A DNA stretch of 12,178 nucleotides from Bacteroidales bacterium (GTDB lineage: Bacteria; Bacteroidota; Bacteroidia; Bacteroidales; JAAUTT01): contig JANXXY010000327.1 of assembly GCA_025350365.1 (NCBI GenBank), positions 1 to 12,178 of the forward strand, written 5' to 3'. A program made the translations under genes and the position numbers. Below, in pieces: positions 1 through 6,771 of this stretch; position 1 is the first letter of the stretch, and each line of letters opens with the position of its first letter. The notes below the pieces were generated by a model, which was not told where the DNA came from, ran no database searches, and worked only from the letters and a program-made list of their open reading frames with translations.

Positions 1-873
1 ACCTGCACAAAATGCGCTAAATGTGCGATTGTCTGTAAATCGGAATGTATCAGTATTAAAGAACAATCGGTAGATTTTAGCCGGTGTGTAGGCTGTTTTA
101 ATTGTTTAAGGGCATGCGATAACAGCAGTATTAATTACAAATTTGTTGTTCCATTGGCAAAAAACAAACCTGTTATCAATTCAAAAACAGATGAATCGAA
201 ACGGAGTTTTATAGCAAATTCACTCATACTCACAGGTGCTTTAGTCGGTATTTCAACCATGGGACGTGCCGAAAAACCAGGACTTAAATACAGGAAAAAC
301 CTGACCCCGATAAAGAAGAAGCATGTTTGTTCTCCTCCGGGATCAATTAGTATCGACCATTTCAACAATGCCTGTACGGCCTGTCATTTGTGCGTTTCAG
401 CTTGTCCATCGGGTGTATTACAGCCTTCATTGCTGGAATATGGAATGATTGGTTTTATGCAACCATTTCTTGATAATCATACCAATTATTGTAATATTGA
501 ATGTGTGAAATGCAGCGAAGTATGCCCTACAGGAGCTATATTGCCTATCGCTAAAAATATAAAAAAGACATGCCAGATTGGTCAGGTTCATTTTATCAAA
601 AACAACTGTGTGGTATATACCGACGAAACTTCTTGCGGCGCCTGTTCCGAGCATTGCCCCACCCAAGCAGTGAAAATGGTACCCTACAAAGGAAAATTAA
701 CAATTCCTGAAGTAAATGTCGAACTCTGCATTGGTTGCGGGGCTTGCGAGCATCCTTGTCCTGTAAGGCCACACCGGGCAATATATGTTGAAGGAAATGT
801 TGTGCATAAAGTATCTAAAAAACCTGAAATTAAAAAAATTGAAGAAAAGCAAACTGAAGATTTCCCATTTTAA
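1..873 (+). CDS. Polyferredoxin (multi-[4Fe-4S] protein), 5' end outside window
   Basis: This is the C-terminal 290 residues of an iron-sulfur electron carrier; the frame is open from base 1 and stops with TAA at 871-873. Visible cysteine groups are C2-C5-C8-C12, C29-C32-C35-C39, C125-C128-C131-C135, C164-C168-C171-C175, C203/C212-C215-C219 and C243-C246-C249-C253. Most of the later groups end in Cys-Pro, as in bacterial ferredoxins, so up to six [4Fe-4S] clusters are possible. Between the second and third groups lies a Lys-Arg-Ser-Phe followed by a hydrophobic run (about residues 68-86), resembling a Tat-like signal or a membrane anchor, with a Lys-rich stretch after it. A TTG at 154 could be read as a start, but the upstream in-frame sequence encodes two good cluster motifs, so the gene clearly begins before the window. 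The arrangement recalls NapH/NapG- or MauM-type ferredoxins fused in one chain, with any N-terminal membrane part not visible. The redox partner is unknown. The gene is convergent with the tolC-like gene, 28 bases away. Confidence 0.85.
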   Translation, partial: TCTKCAKCAIVCKSECISIKEQSVDFSRCVGCFNCLRACDNSSINYKFVVPLAKNKPVINSKTDESKRSFIANSLILTGALVGISTMGRAEKPGLKYRKNLTPIKKKHVCSPPGSISIDHFNNACTACHLCVSACPSGVLQPSLLEYGMIGFMQPFLDNHTNYCNIECVKCSEVCPTGAILPIAKNIKKTCQIGQVHFIKNNCVVYTDETSCGACSEHCPTQAVKMVPYKGKLTIPEVNVELCIGCGACEHPCPVRPHRAIYVEGNVVHKVSKKPEIKKIEEKQTEDFPF

Positions 874-901
874 TTGGTCATTTTCAATATTTCAGTTTCG
901 T

Positions 902-2245
902 TCAATATAACTTATCTCCTAAAGAAGTCTTTAGTCTAAAAATGCTAACGATATAGTCAATTTTCGCCTTGAGAAGCATCAACCGGCTTTCTGACACAGT
1001 TGTTTCTGCATCCAGTAGGTCAAGATTAGTGATGGCTCCGGATTTGAAACTTATTGTAGCCAGCGAAAAGGCTTCAGCAGCCTGATCAAGCTGCAACTCA
1101 TACTGGTTGATTTTTTGCGAAGCGGCTATTCTGTTAGCATCGTTTTCAATTACTTCATTGGATATATTTCGACGAACTATTTCAGTTTCGTAACTTGAAG
1201 AGGTGATAGAACTATTAGCTTGCAATAAATTGTTTTTCATACGGTTACCATCAAACAAAGGGATACGAATTCCCAATCCTGCTGAAAAATTCGGTTGTAT
1301 TTTATCAATTGTGGGCATATAACCATTTTTCCCACCTCCTGAAACAAATACATTAACAACAGGGTTGTTTTGCGATTTCACTACATTGAATTGCATTTTT
1401 AAAAGCGACTCTTTCTCTTTTGCAATCAACATTTCAACACGGTGTTCTAGCGCATAACCAAGCAATGAATCCTGTGAAATTAAAGGAGAAGAAATTTTAA
1501 GCTCATTATTCAAAAATAATTTGTTTGTCACAGACAACCCCATTAACGAATTTAATATTGCCGTTTGTGAGATACGCATGGTAAACAAATCTGTTTTCTG
1601 ACTTTCGGTGGTTGATATTTTCACTTTTGTGGCCAACAATTCGTATTTCGTGGCAGAGCCTGTTGCATTTCTCTTTTCTATAAAACCCAGGTGTTCTTTA
1701 AGCGTTCTCAACTCTTCTTCCTTAATTATAATGGCATCTTGCAGAAATACGAGTGAAAAAAAAGTATTGGTGGTTATTATTGTCAACTTTTGCTTAACCA
1801 AATCTACATTTTTTAAAAGAAGCACTTTGTTTTCTGTTTCCAATTTTATATTGCCGGATGTTTTTCCAAAATCGTAGATGTTTTGACGATAATTTAATGC
1901 TGCTACATAATTATTTTCAGAAAATAACTGAATATTTCCAAATCCAGGAAAATTAAATTTTGTTACCGGAGCCAATCTGGTATAGTTGGCAGTTACATCG
2001 ATATCAGGCATATACCCAGCTTTTGCCAATCCAATACGAGCTTCAGCAGCATTTAATGCTTCTTCGACCTGCTTTACAGAAGGGTGAGTCTGCATCACAT
2101 TCTGCAAAACACTCGAAAGAGTTAACGAATCGTTAATTAACAGCTCCTGGGTTTGATTAACATGTTGCGCTTTTATTGAAGAAAAACCAATATTCAATGC
2201 TGCTTGAATCAAGAAAATACTAACAATCAATCTCATAAATATCAT
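902..2245 (-). CDS. TolC-family outer-membrane efflux channel
   Basis: This is a 447-residue outer-membrane factor that would form the exit duct of the tripartite efflux pump encoded upstream. The N-terminus is a signal peptide (Arg followed by a hydrophobic run, likely cut near Ile-Lys-Ala, about residue 26). Next come the usual OEP features: a helix containing Ser-Leu-Thr-Leu with His-Pro-Ser-Val (about 40-59), the Ala-Glu-Ala-Arg...Gly-Tyr-Met-Pro-Asp turn (66-82), and a beta-strand segment ending Asn-Ile-Tyr-Asp-Phe-Gly-Lys. The second repeat has the matching segment with Ile-Pro-Leu-Phe-Asp-Gly-Asn-Arg and a C-terminal helix containing Asn-Leu-Leu-Asp-Ala-Glu. Length is normal for the family. 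The start is uncertain: ATG codons exist at 2245 and 2236 and a TTG at 2260. I prefer an ATG; none has a Shine-Dalgarno sequence, and all leave a usable signal peptide. It lies 26 bases after the pump gene stop and is probably the last gene of the operon. Confidence 0.9.
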   Translation of the reverse strand: MIFMRLIVSIFLIQAALNIGFSSIKAQHVNQTQELLINDSLTLSSVLQNVMQTHPSVKQVEEALNAAEARIGLAKAGYMPDIDVTANYTRLAPVTKFNFPGFGNIQLFSENNYVAALNYRQNIYDFGKTSGNIKLETENKVLLLKNVDLVKQKLTIITTNTFFSLVFLQDAIIIKEEELRTLKEHLGFIEKRNATGSATKYELLATKVKISTTESQKTDLFTMRISQTAILNSLMGLSVTNKLFLNNELKISSPLISQDSLLGYALEHRVEMLIAKEKESLLKMQFNVVKSQNNPVVNVFVSGGGKNGYMPTIDKIQPNFSAGLGIRIPLFDGNRMKNNLLQANSSITSSSYETEIVRRNISNEVIENDANRIAASQKINQYELQLDQAAEAFSLATISFKSGAITNLDLLDAETTVSESRLMLLKAKIDYIVSIFRLKTSLGDKLY

Positions 2246-2271
2246 TATAAAAATTATCAAATATTATTTTT

Positions 2272-3894
2272 TCATTTGTTGATGATGCCTGCTTTTCCGG
2301 GCTGTTTTTTTTTCATATGAAGCCAGAAAATTGGAATTAATCCAATAAGCGTGACAACTCCGGCAAGCAAAAAATCATCATCAATGCCCTGAATATAGGC
2401 CTCTTTGCCAATGTGTGACATCAGAATGGATTGGCCTTGTTGGATGGCACTCGAAGCGGTGCTGCCGGCATTTTGCTGAAGATAATTCGATATATTGCCT
2501 GATATATTTGAAAAAGCCTGCGAATGGGAATCCACTGATTGTCCGAACATTTGATTATGGAAATTAATACGGGTAGTCATGATGGTGGCAAAAATAGCAA
2601 CCCCAAAACTAGCTCCTAATTGCCGTATAGTATTTAACAATCCTGAGGCTTGAGCCATTTTATCTCGTGGGATGTCAATCATTGCTATGGTGCTTAACGG
2701 AGTAAACATAAGTCCCATTGCAAAACCACGCATATAAAGCGACAACATGATATAGTTATGCTCTGAAAGATACGAGAGGTATCCGTTAATAAAGAAGCTG
2801 AAGGCCAATATGATTACTCCTACAAATACGGGAATTTTAGGATTAGTTTTATCCCCGATTACACCTGCAAGTGGAGCCATTATCCCCTGAATGATACCCA
2901 CCGGAAGAAACACCGATCCTGCCATTATTGCAGTATAATTCAATGAATTTTGAAGGTATTGAGGCATCAAAAAAGTACTTCCAAACATTCCAATGCTGAA
3001 AATAAACATGATCAGGTTGCTAAGTCCAAAATTACGGTTAGCAAGCAATCGTAAATCAATTATCGGATCATCTACAATAAATTCGCTCGTAATGAATACC
3101 GCCAATGCAATTATCGATATCGCAAAACAAGCGAGAACATAAGGCGCATTCCATCCTGCGGTATTGGTAGTGGAACTTCCTTCCGTTAATCCATAAAGAA
3201 TCACCGGTAAAAAAGTACTTATCGAAAAGAAACCTATGTAATCGAATTTTCGTCGCCTTGGACTTATGAATTCTTTTTGAATAACAATTGTGGCTACCAT
3301 ACCCATAATTCCGACAGGAACATTTACATCGAAGATTAGTTGCCAGGTAAAATTATCTACCAGATATCCACCAATGAGTGGACCAAACGAAACTGAGGCT
3401 GCGGCAGAAATTGCCCAAAAGCCAAGTGCGACGCCACGTTGCTCAACTGGAAATTCCCGGGTAATAATAGCCATACCCAAGGGCATCAAACATCCTGCAC
3501 CTAAACCCTGGATAACCCTTGAAAAAACAAGCATATTTTCATTGTTGGAAACCCCGCATAAAAATGATCCAATGGTAAATAACAACAATCCCCAGAAGTA
3601 CATTCGTTTGTATCCAAATCGGTCAGCAAGCCAGCCCGATGTTGGCAAAGCCACGGCGAGCGCGAGCATATATGCCGTTAAAACCCATTCAATTTTATCG
3701 ATACCCACTCCAAACGAGGCCATTATTTTTGGCAGTCCCACATTGACAATGGTAGAATCGAGCACTGCCATAAAGGTACCAATCATTACGTTGGCTAATA
3801 ACCACCAACGATAACGGTCATGACTCGGATGAAATGTCGAATCTCTTTTCCGAATCACCCTTCGAATACGGTGAGACGGGGTTAATCTTGCCAT
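2272..3894 (-). CDS. EmrB/QacA-type MFS drug:H+ antiporter (DHA2 family)
   Basis: This is a 540-residue inner-membrane proton-driven efflux pump with the hydrophobicity expected of the 14-helix DHA2 family. Diagnostic motifs are visible. Motif D1 Leu-Asp-Ser-Thr-Ile-Val-Asn-Val is at residues 45-52. Motif A, Gly-Trp-Leu-Ala-Asp-Arg-Phe-Gly-Tyr-Lys-Arg, is at 87-97. Motif B carries Arg126 followed by Gln-Gly-Leu-Gly-Ala-Gly. The antiporter motif C region, Gly-Pro-Leu-Ile-Gly-Gly, is at 171-176, followed by Asn-Val-Pro-Val-Gly (191-195). A polar, Ser/Asn/Gln-rich loop near residues 455-510 precedes the last helix, as in EmrB. The first 30 residues form a basic cytoplasmic extension. The ATG at 3894 is 5 bases after the stop of the EmrA-like gene, so the two are almost certainly translated from one message. 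With the fusion protein and TolC-like channel it would pump substrates directly out of the cell. The substrate cannot be read from the sequence. Confidence 0.93.
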   Translation of the reverse strand: MARLTPSHRIRRVIRKRDSTFHPSHDRYRWWLLANVMIGTFMAVLDSTIVNVGLPKIMASFGVGIDKIEWVLTAYMLALAVALPTSGWLADRFGYKRMYFWGLLLFTIGSFLCGVSNNENMLVFSRVIQGLGAGCLMPLGMAIITREFPVEQRGVALGFWAISAAASVSFGPLIGGYLVDNFTWQLIFDVNVPVGIMGMVATIVIQKEFISPRRRKFDYIGFFSISTFLPVILYGLTEGSSTTNTAGWNAPYVLACFAISIIALAVFITSEFIVDDPIIDLRLLANRNFGLSNLIMFIFSIGMFGSTFLMPQYLQNSLNYTAIMAGSVFLPVGIIQGIMAPLAGVIGDKTNPKIPVFVGVIILAFSFFINGYLSYLSEHNYIMLSLYMRGFAMGLMFTPLSTIAMIDIPRDKMAQASGLLNTIRQLGASFGVAIFATIMTTRINFHNQMFGQSVDSHSQAFSNISGNISNYLQQNAGSTASSAIQQGQSILMSHIGKEAYIQGIDDDFLLAGVVTLIGLIPIFWLHMKKKQPGKAGIINK

Positions 3895-3899
3895 AATCG

Positions 3900-4922
3900 T
3901 TATTTAATGATTTTTACAACTGCGGACATGCCCGATAATAGTTTTATAGAAATCTTGTTGCCCTTTTTATTGGTTATCTCATCTATCGAAATTTTTATGA
4001 GTACACGTTGGGTTATTTTAGTAAAATTCCCTGATGCATTACTTGGGGGTATAAGTGCGAATTGGGATGCTGTGTTTGAACCAATAAAAAATAATGTCCC
4101 TTTACAAACTATATTGGGAAATGCATCAATCGTATATTTCGCTTTCTGATTCAGTTTGAGAACTGACAGGTTAGTTTCTTCAATAAAGATAGAAATCCAT
4201 TGATCACGATCATTGATAATTGTAAAAATAGATTGTCCGGGTTGAGCAATATCACCCGGCAATAACCACCTTTTTGCCACCCTCCCATCAATCGGCGCAA
4301 AAAGTTTCACATTACGAAGTTGGGTCTCCGTAACCCCTATTTGAGATATAGAACTTTCAACGGTAGCCTGAGCCGATGCAATTTGTGATTTTGAAACCAT
4401 CAGTTGCATTTTGGCAGCATCATATTGTGCTTTAGTTGATTGATTAGCTTTCTGAGCATGCTCATATTGTTCCTGAGTCATCACTCCTCCGTCGAATTGA
4501 GCTTTTGCCCTCGCGAGATCGTCCTTAGTGCGTTCGAAGTTAATTTCATATACCTTGATACTCTCCTGATCTAACTGATATTTGGCTTCAAATTGAAACT
4601 GATTTGCAATGGCCTGTTTTTTCATTGACTGGAGTTGATTTTTCTGGGAAAACAACTCGGCGCTGTCTAATTCAGCAATCAAAATACCCTTTTTAACGGA
4701 GTCTCCTTCGTTAACATAAATTTTTACAATCCTTCCCAAAATTTTTGAACTCACTGATACTTTGTCGGCATCAACATAAGCATCGTCTGTAGTAATGTAT
4801 TTGGAATAATCTTTATACCAATACCAACAAGCTGTTAAAACACCAACAATAATTAATATCAAAGGGATGTATCGTATAAATACTTTCTTTTTTTGAGGCT
4901 CCTCAACATTGTTTTTTTCCAT
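3900..4922 (-). CDS. EmrA/HlyD-type membrane-fusion (periplasmic adaptor) protein
   Basis: This is a 340-residue adaptor that would bridge the EmrB-like pump and the TolC-like channel. The N-terminus is cytoplasmic and Lys-rich, followed by one membrane helix (about residues 17-36). The Thr-Asp-Asp-Ala-Tyr-Val sequence at 45-50 is typical of the EmrA branch. The first half of the lipoyl/barrel-sandwich domain follows (Ile-Val-Lys-Ile-Tyr-Val-Asn-Glu-Gly-Asp, 65-74). A long Gln/Ala/Lys-rich helical hairpin spans about 88-205. The second lipoyl half contains Ala-Pro-Ile-Asp-Gly-Arg-Val (209-215) and Leu-Pro-Gly-Asp (221-224). The beta-barrel region contains the EmrA-like Ala-Leu-Ile-Pro-Pro-Ser-Asn-Ala-Ser-Gly-Asn-Phe (289-300) before Gln-Arg-Val. 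The ATG at 4922 gives a normal-length protein. It is 34 bases downstream of the tetR-type gene and 5 bases upstream of the pump gene, placing it second in the operon. Confidence 0.93.
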   Translation of the reverse strand: MEKNNVEEPQKKKVFIRYIPLILIIVGVLTACWYWYKDYSKYITTDDAYVDADKVSVSSKILGRIVKIYVNEGDSVKKGILIAELDSAELFSQKNQLQSMKKQAIANQFQFEAKYQLDQESIKVYEINFERTKDDLARAKAQFDGGVMTQEQYEHAQKANQSTKAQYDAAKMQLMVSKSQIASAQATVESSISQIGVTETQLRNVKLFAPIDGRVAKRWLLPGDIAQPGQSIFTIINDRDQWISIFIEETNLSVLKLNQKAKYTIDAFPNIVCKGTLFFIGSNTASQFALIPPSNASGNFTKITQRVLIKISIDEITNKKGNKISIKLLSGMSAVVKIIK

Positions 4923-4956
4923 TTATTATATCCTTTTTAAATTATTGCGTAAATTA

Positions 4957-5589
4957 TTATTTTGTTTCATAATTCATTATTCCCTTAATAAAAATATCAG
5001 TAAACAGGTTTAATTTTGTATAAAGCATATCATATTCCTCCTGTTCAACATACATCAGCTCTTTGTTTTGAAATATCAAGCCACGTAAACCTCGTAATAA
5101 TTCAAGAAATAGAATAGCTGTTTCACGAGTATTTGAAATAGAGAACTTTTTTCTTTCAACTCCTTGTAAAAGAATTAGTTCAACAATTTCCGCTTCTTTT
5201 TGACGTAACTGATGCAAAGTATCTGACAAAAGAGGCCTCACCATTTTAAATTCTTCGAGACGCAAACGACTCAGATTAAAGAATGTCTTAAAGTAATCAA
5301 GGCGGATTTTTACAAATTTTTTCAACATATCAATGGGATCGTAGTTTTCTTTTAAGGTATCATCAATCAATTGAATAAATACATCTTGCTCCATCTCAAC
5401 CACTGCTTTAAACAAATGTTCCTTATCGGGAAAATAGTAATATAGTGAAGCTTTTGAAATGCCCAAATCGAATGCAATTTCCTGCATCGTGGTTTTTTGT
5501 AAACCATACAATCCGAAACGCTTCTGTGCCACTTTCAGTATCTGATTGATTTTTGAAAGGTTTTCTCCACTATGCGTGATATAAACCAT
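4957..5589 (-). CDS. TetR/AcrR-family transcriptional repressor of the efflux operon
   Basis: This is a 210-residue one-component regulator. The N-terminal DNA-binding domain is clear: a helix with Ala-Gln-Lys-Arg-Phe-Gly-Leu-Tyr-Gly (21-29), then Thr-Thr-Met-Gln-Glu-Ile-Ala (33-39) and the recognition helix region Gly-Ile-Ser-Lys-Ala-Ser-Leu-Tyr-Tyr-Tyr-Phe-Pro-Asp-Lys-Glu (43-57). The C-terminal part (about 65-210) is helical and variable, as expected for the ligand-binding and dimerisation domain; the ligand is not predictable. The ATG at 5589 gives the usual family length. It is the promoter-proximal gene of a leftward operon with the fusion protein, pump and channel, so autorepression with relief by a pump substrate is the natural model. 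A gapped inverted repeat just upstream (5604-5638) is the best operator candidate. Confidence 0.92.
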   Translation of the reverse strand: MVYITHSGENLSKINQILKVAQKRFGLYGLQKTTMQEIAFDLGISKASLYYYFPDKEHLFKAVVEMEQDVFIQLIDDTLKENYDPIDMLKKFVKIRLDYFKTFFNLSRLRLEEFKMVRPLLSDTLHQLRQKEAEIVELILLQGVERKKFSISNTRETAILFLELLRGLRGLIFQNKELMYVEQEEYDMLYTKLNLFTDIFIKGIMNYETK

Positions 5590-5603
5590 AATAATAATAT
5601 ACG

Positions 5604-5638
5604 TATGTTTGACTTATTGATTTAATTGGTCAAATATA
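5604..5638. promoter_or_regulatory. Candidate TetR-regulator operator (gapped inverted repeat)
   Basis: The arms TATGTTTGAC (5604-5613) and GTCAAATATA (5629-5638) are inverted copies matching at 9 of 10 positions, with a 15-base spacer. The right arm contains the probable -7 element of the leftward tetR promoter and the left arm falls downstream of it, so a bound dimer would block transcription. Position and symmetry support an operator; binding by this repressor is inferred. Confidence 0.5.
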
Positions 5639-5662
5639 TAGAATAATTTTAAATAAAACTAA
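5631..5662 (-). promoter_or_regulatory. Predicted promoter of the tetR-efflux operon
   Basis: Read on the minus strand, TATATTTG (5638-5631) matches the Bacteroidota -7 consensus TAnnTTTG exactly. Twenty bases upstream is TTAG (5662-5659), one mismatch from the -33 TTTG. Transcription would start near 5624, giving a leader of about 35 bases before the ATG at 5589. Prediction by pattern only. Confidence 0.5.
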
Positions 5663-5679
5663 CATTTGTAGTAAAATAG

Positions 5680-5700
5680 TTAGCGTATTTTTTACGCTAA
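5680..5700. promoter_or_regulatory. Candidate XylR (NUDIX regulator) operator, perfect palindrome
   Basis: TTAGCGTA (5680-5687), five T residues (5688-5692) and TACGCTAA (5693-5700) form a perfect 8-5-8 inverted repeat. It stands directly before the -33 element of the promoter for the NUDIX regulator gene. A 21-base palindrome is the right size for a dimeric winged-helix regulator of the NrtR/AraR group, as I recall that group. It could instead serve the divergent operon. I see no second full copy upstream of xylB. Confidence 0.5.
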
Positions 5701-5701
5701 G

Positions 5702-5733
5702 TTTGGTTTTCATTTCAAAATAGCATATTTTAG
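5702..5733 (+). promoter_or_regulatory. Predicted promoter of xylR
   Basis: TTTG at 5702-5705 is followed, after exactly 20 bases, by TATTTTAG at 5726-5733, one mismatch from the Bacteroidota -7 consensus TAnnTTTG. A start near 5740 would give a short leader of about 13 bases before the ATG at 5753. Pattern-based prediction. Confidence 0.45.
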
Positions 5734-5752
5734 CACCCAAACAAAGAAAGCA

Positions 5753-6487
5753 ATGACAAGGTTAAATCCGCATATATCAGTAGACTGTGTAATTTTTGGT
5801 TTTGATGGCGCTAATTTGAAAGTTTTGCTGATCGAACGCGAAAAACTTCCAGAGGAAAATCCTGATATTCCTTCAGATATTCTTAAACTTCCCGGAAACC
5901 TAATAAGTGATACTGAGGATTTGGACGAGTCGGCTTATCGTGTATTACGCGAGTTGACCGGACTTGACAAAATTTTTTTAAAACAGTTCTCAGTGTTTGG
6001 CAACCCTAACCGTCTTGATAATTCTAATGATTTGGAATGGTTGCGAGTAACCAGTGAATTACCTGTTGAGCGTGTTGTTACCATTGCCTATTATTCTCTT
6101 GTGAAAATTAATGAAAGTAATCCCAACGAATCTTTGCTTTCGCGCACTAAATGGATTGAGGCAAACGAAATTCCAAAACTCATTTTCGACCATAATCAGA
6201 TTATTGATAAAGCATTAGATGCACTTCGTAAGGAGTTACGCACCGAACCTATTGGATTTGAACTTTTACCCAAAAAATTCACCTTGCGCCAGTTACAAAA
6301 CCTGTACGAGGTAATTCTAGGAAATAAGCTTGATAATAGAAACTTCAGAAAAAAAGTTGGAAAACTTGATTATCTGGTAGCTCTGCCTGAAAAAGAAAAT
6401 GGTGTTAACCATAAACCAGCGCAACTCTATAAGTTTGATAAGAAAACATTTTATAAAACCAGAAAAGATGCGGGGTTTGTGATTTGA
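5753..6487 (+). CDS. xylR: NUDIX-domain transcriptional regulator of xylose utilisation (NrtR/AraR-like)
   Basis: This is a 244-residue regulator with two domains. Residues about 6-160 form a NUDIX fold beginning His-Ile-Ser-Val-Asp-Cys-Val-Ile-Phe-Gly. The NUDIX box region (48-71) is degenerate: Gly48 and the final Gly-Leu remain, but the Arg-Glu-x-x-Glu-Glu catalytic core is reduced to Arg-Val-Leu-Arg-Glu-Leu, so hydrolase activity is unlikely and the domain probably senses a ligand. Residues about 165-244 are the winged helix-turn-helix typical of this family (Phe-Thr-Leu-Arg-Gln-Leu-Gln at 176-182, Leu-Asp-Asn-Arg-Asn-Phe-Arg-Lys-Lys at 193-201, and a Lys-rich C-terminal wing). Its place immediately before xylBAE matches the Bacteroides XylR arrangement as I know it, and this is the main reason for the name. 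A perfect palindrome lies 53 bases before its ATG. Its effector (xylose, xylulose or a phosphate) and sign (repressor or activator) cannot be decided here. Confidence 0.88.
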   Translation: MTRLNPHISVDCVIFGFDGANLKVLLIEREKLPEENPDIPSDILKLPGNLISDTEDLDESAYRVLRELTGLDKIFLKQFSVFGNPNRLDNSNDLEWLRVTSELPVERVVTIAYYSLVKINESNPNESLLSRTKWIEANEIPKLIFDHNQIIDKALDALRKELRTEPIGFELLPKKFTLRQLQNLYEVILGNKLDNRNFRKKVGKLDYLVALPEKENGVNHKPAQLYKFDKKTFYKTRKDAGFVI

Positions 6488-6503
6488 TAGAACTTAAAAA
6501 TTT

Positions 6504-6545
<42 letters not shown>

Positions 6546-6572
6546 GTGATGATGAATTATATTCCTATAGTA

Positions 6573-6656
6573 AAGCCTGAAGGGCTTGAATTTGAATAAC
6601 CTCCGGTAAAACCGGAGGAGAAATTAGACGATAGCAATAGAACCCGGAAGGGGTTC
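6573..6656. repeat. REP-like element with three hairpins
   Basis: Three inverted repeats are packed here: AAGCC/GGCTT (6573-6577 and 6583-6587, loop TGAAG), CCTCCGGT/ACCGGAGG (6600-6607 and 6611-6618, three-base loop) and GAACCC/GGGTTC (6640-6645 and 6651-6656, loop GGAAG). The outer two resemble each other, with loops both containing GAAG, so the element is roughly symmetrical around the strong central hairpin. It is GC-rich against an AT-rich background. It resembles interspersed REP-like repeats I associate with Bacteroidota genomes, but membership rests on memory and structure. No T-run follows the central hairpin, so it is not a classical terminator; it could still stabilise or attenuate the xyl message. 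Confidence 0.6.
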
Positions 6657-6771
6657 AACCCTTTCAAAGCAGAAGCATATCTATGAACTATGAACAAATG
6701 TACTATGATGTAAAAAGTAGCGAACTATAAACAATACCATTAACAAACAACGAAAACTAAATACCAAAACT
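6657..6771 (+). other. xylB leader region without a clear promoter
   Basis: This 115-base stretch completes the 284-base gap between xylR and xylB. It contains a direct repeat of TATGAAC (6682-6688 and 6689-6695) and an A-rich run before the xylB ATG, typical of Bacteroidota leaders. I found no convincing TTTG/TAnnTTTG pair and no copy of the TTAGCGTA palindrome, so xylB may depend on read-through from xylR or on a weak promoter I cannot recognise. Confidence 0.4.

Noticed and set aside
154..873. Polyferredoxin starting at TTG 154
   Set aside because: The frame is open upstream to base 1 and encodes two complete CxxCxxCxxxC motifs, so 154 is internal.
3290..3814. 174-codon open frame on the plus strand inside the MFS pump gene
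   Set aside because: It is antisense to a well-supported DHA2 transporter with all family motifs; its own translation shows no recognisable domain, and it has no leader or neighbours.
5604..5611. TATGTTTG as the main rightward promoter for xylR
   Set aside because: It matches the -7 consensus but has no TTTG-like -33 element at the right distance and would leave a leader of over 130 bases; the pair at 5702-5733 fits better.
5680..5700. Palindrome as a terminator hairpin
   Set aside because: No gene ends nearby on either strand; it lies in a divergent promoter region with T residues in the loop, not after the stem.
6600..6618. Central hairpin as an intrinsic terminator for xylR
   Set aside because: No T-run follows the stem (AGAAATT instead), and it is embedded in a larger symmetrical element.
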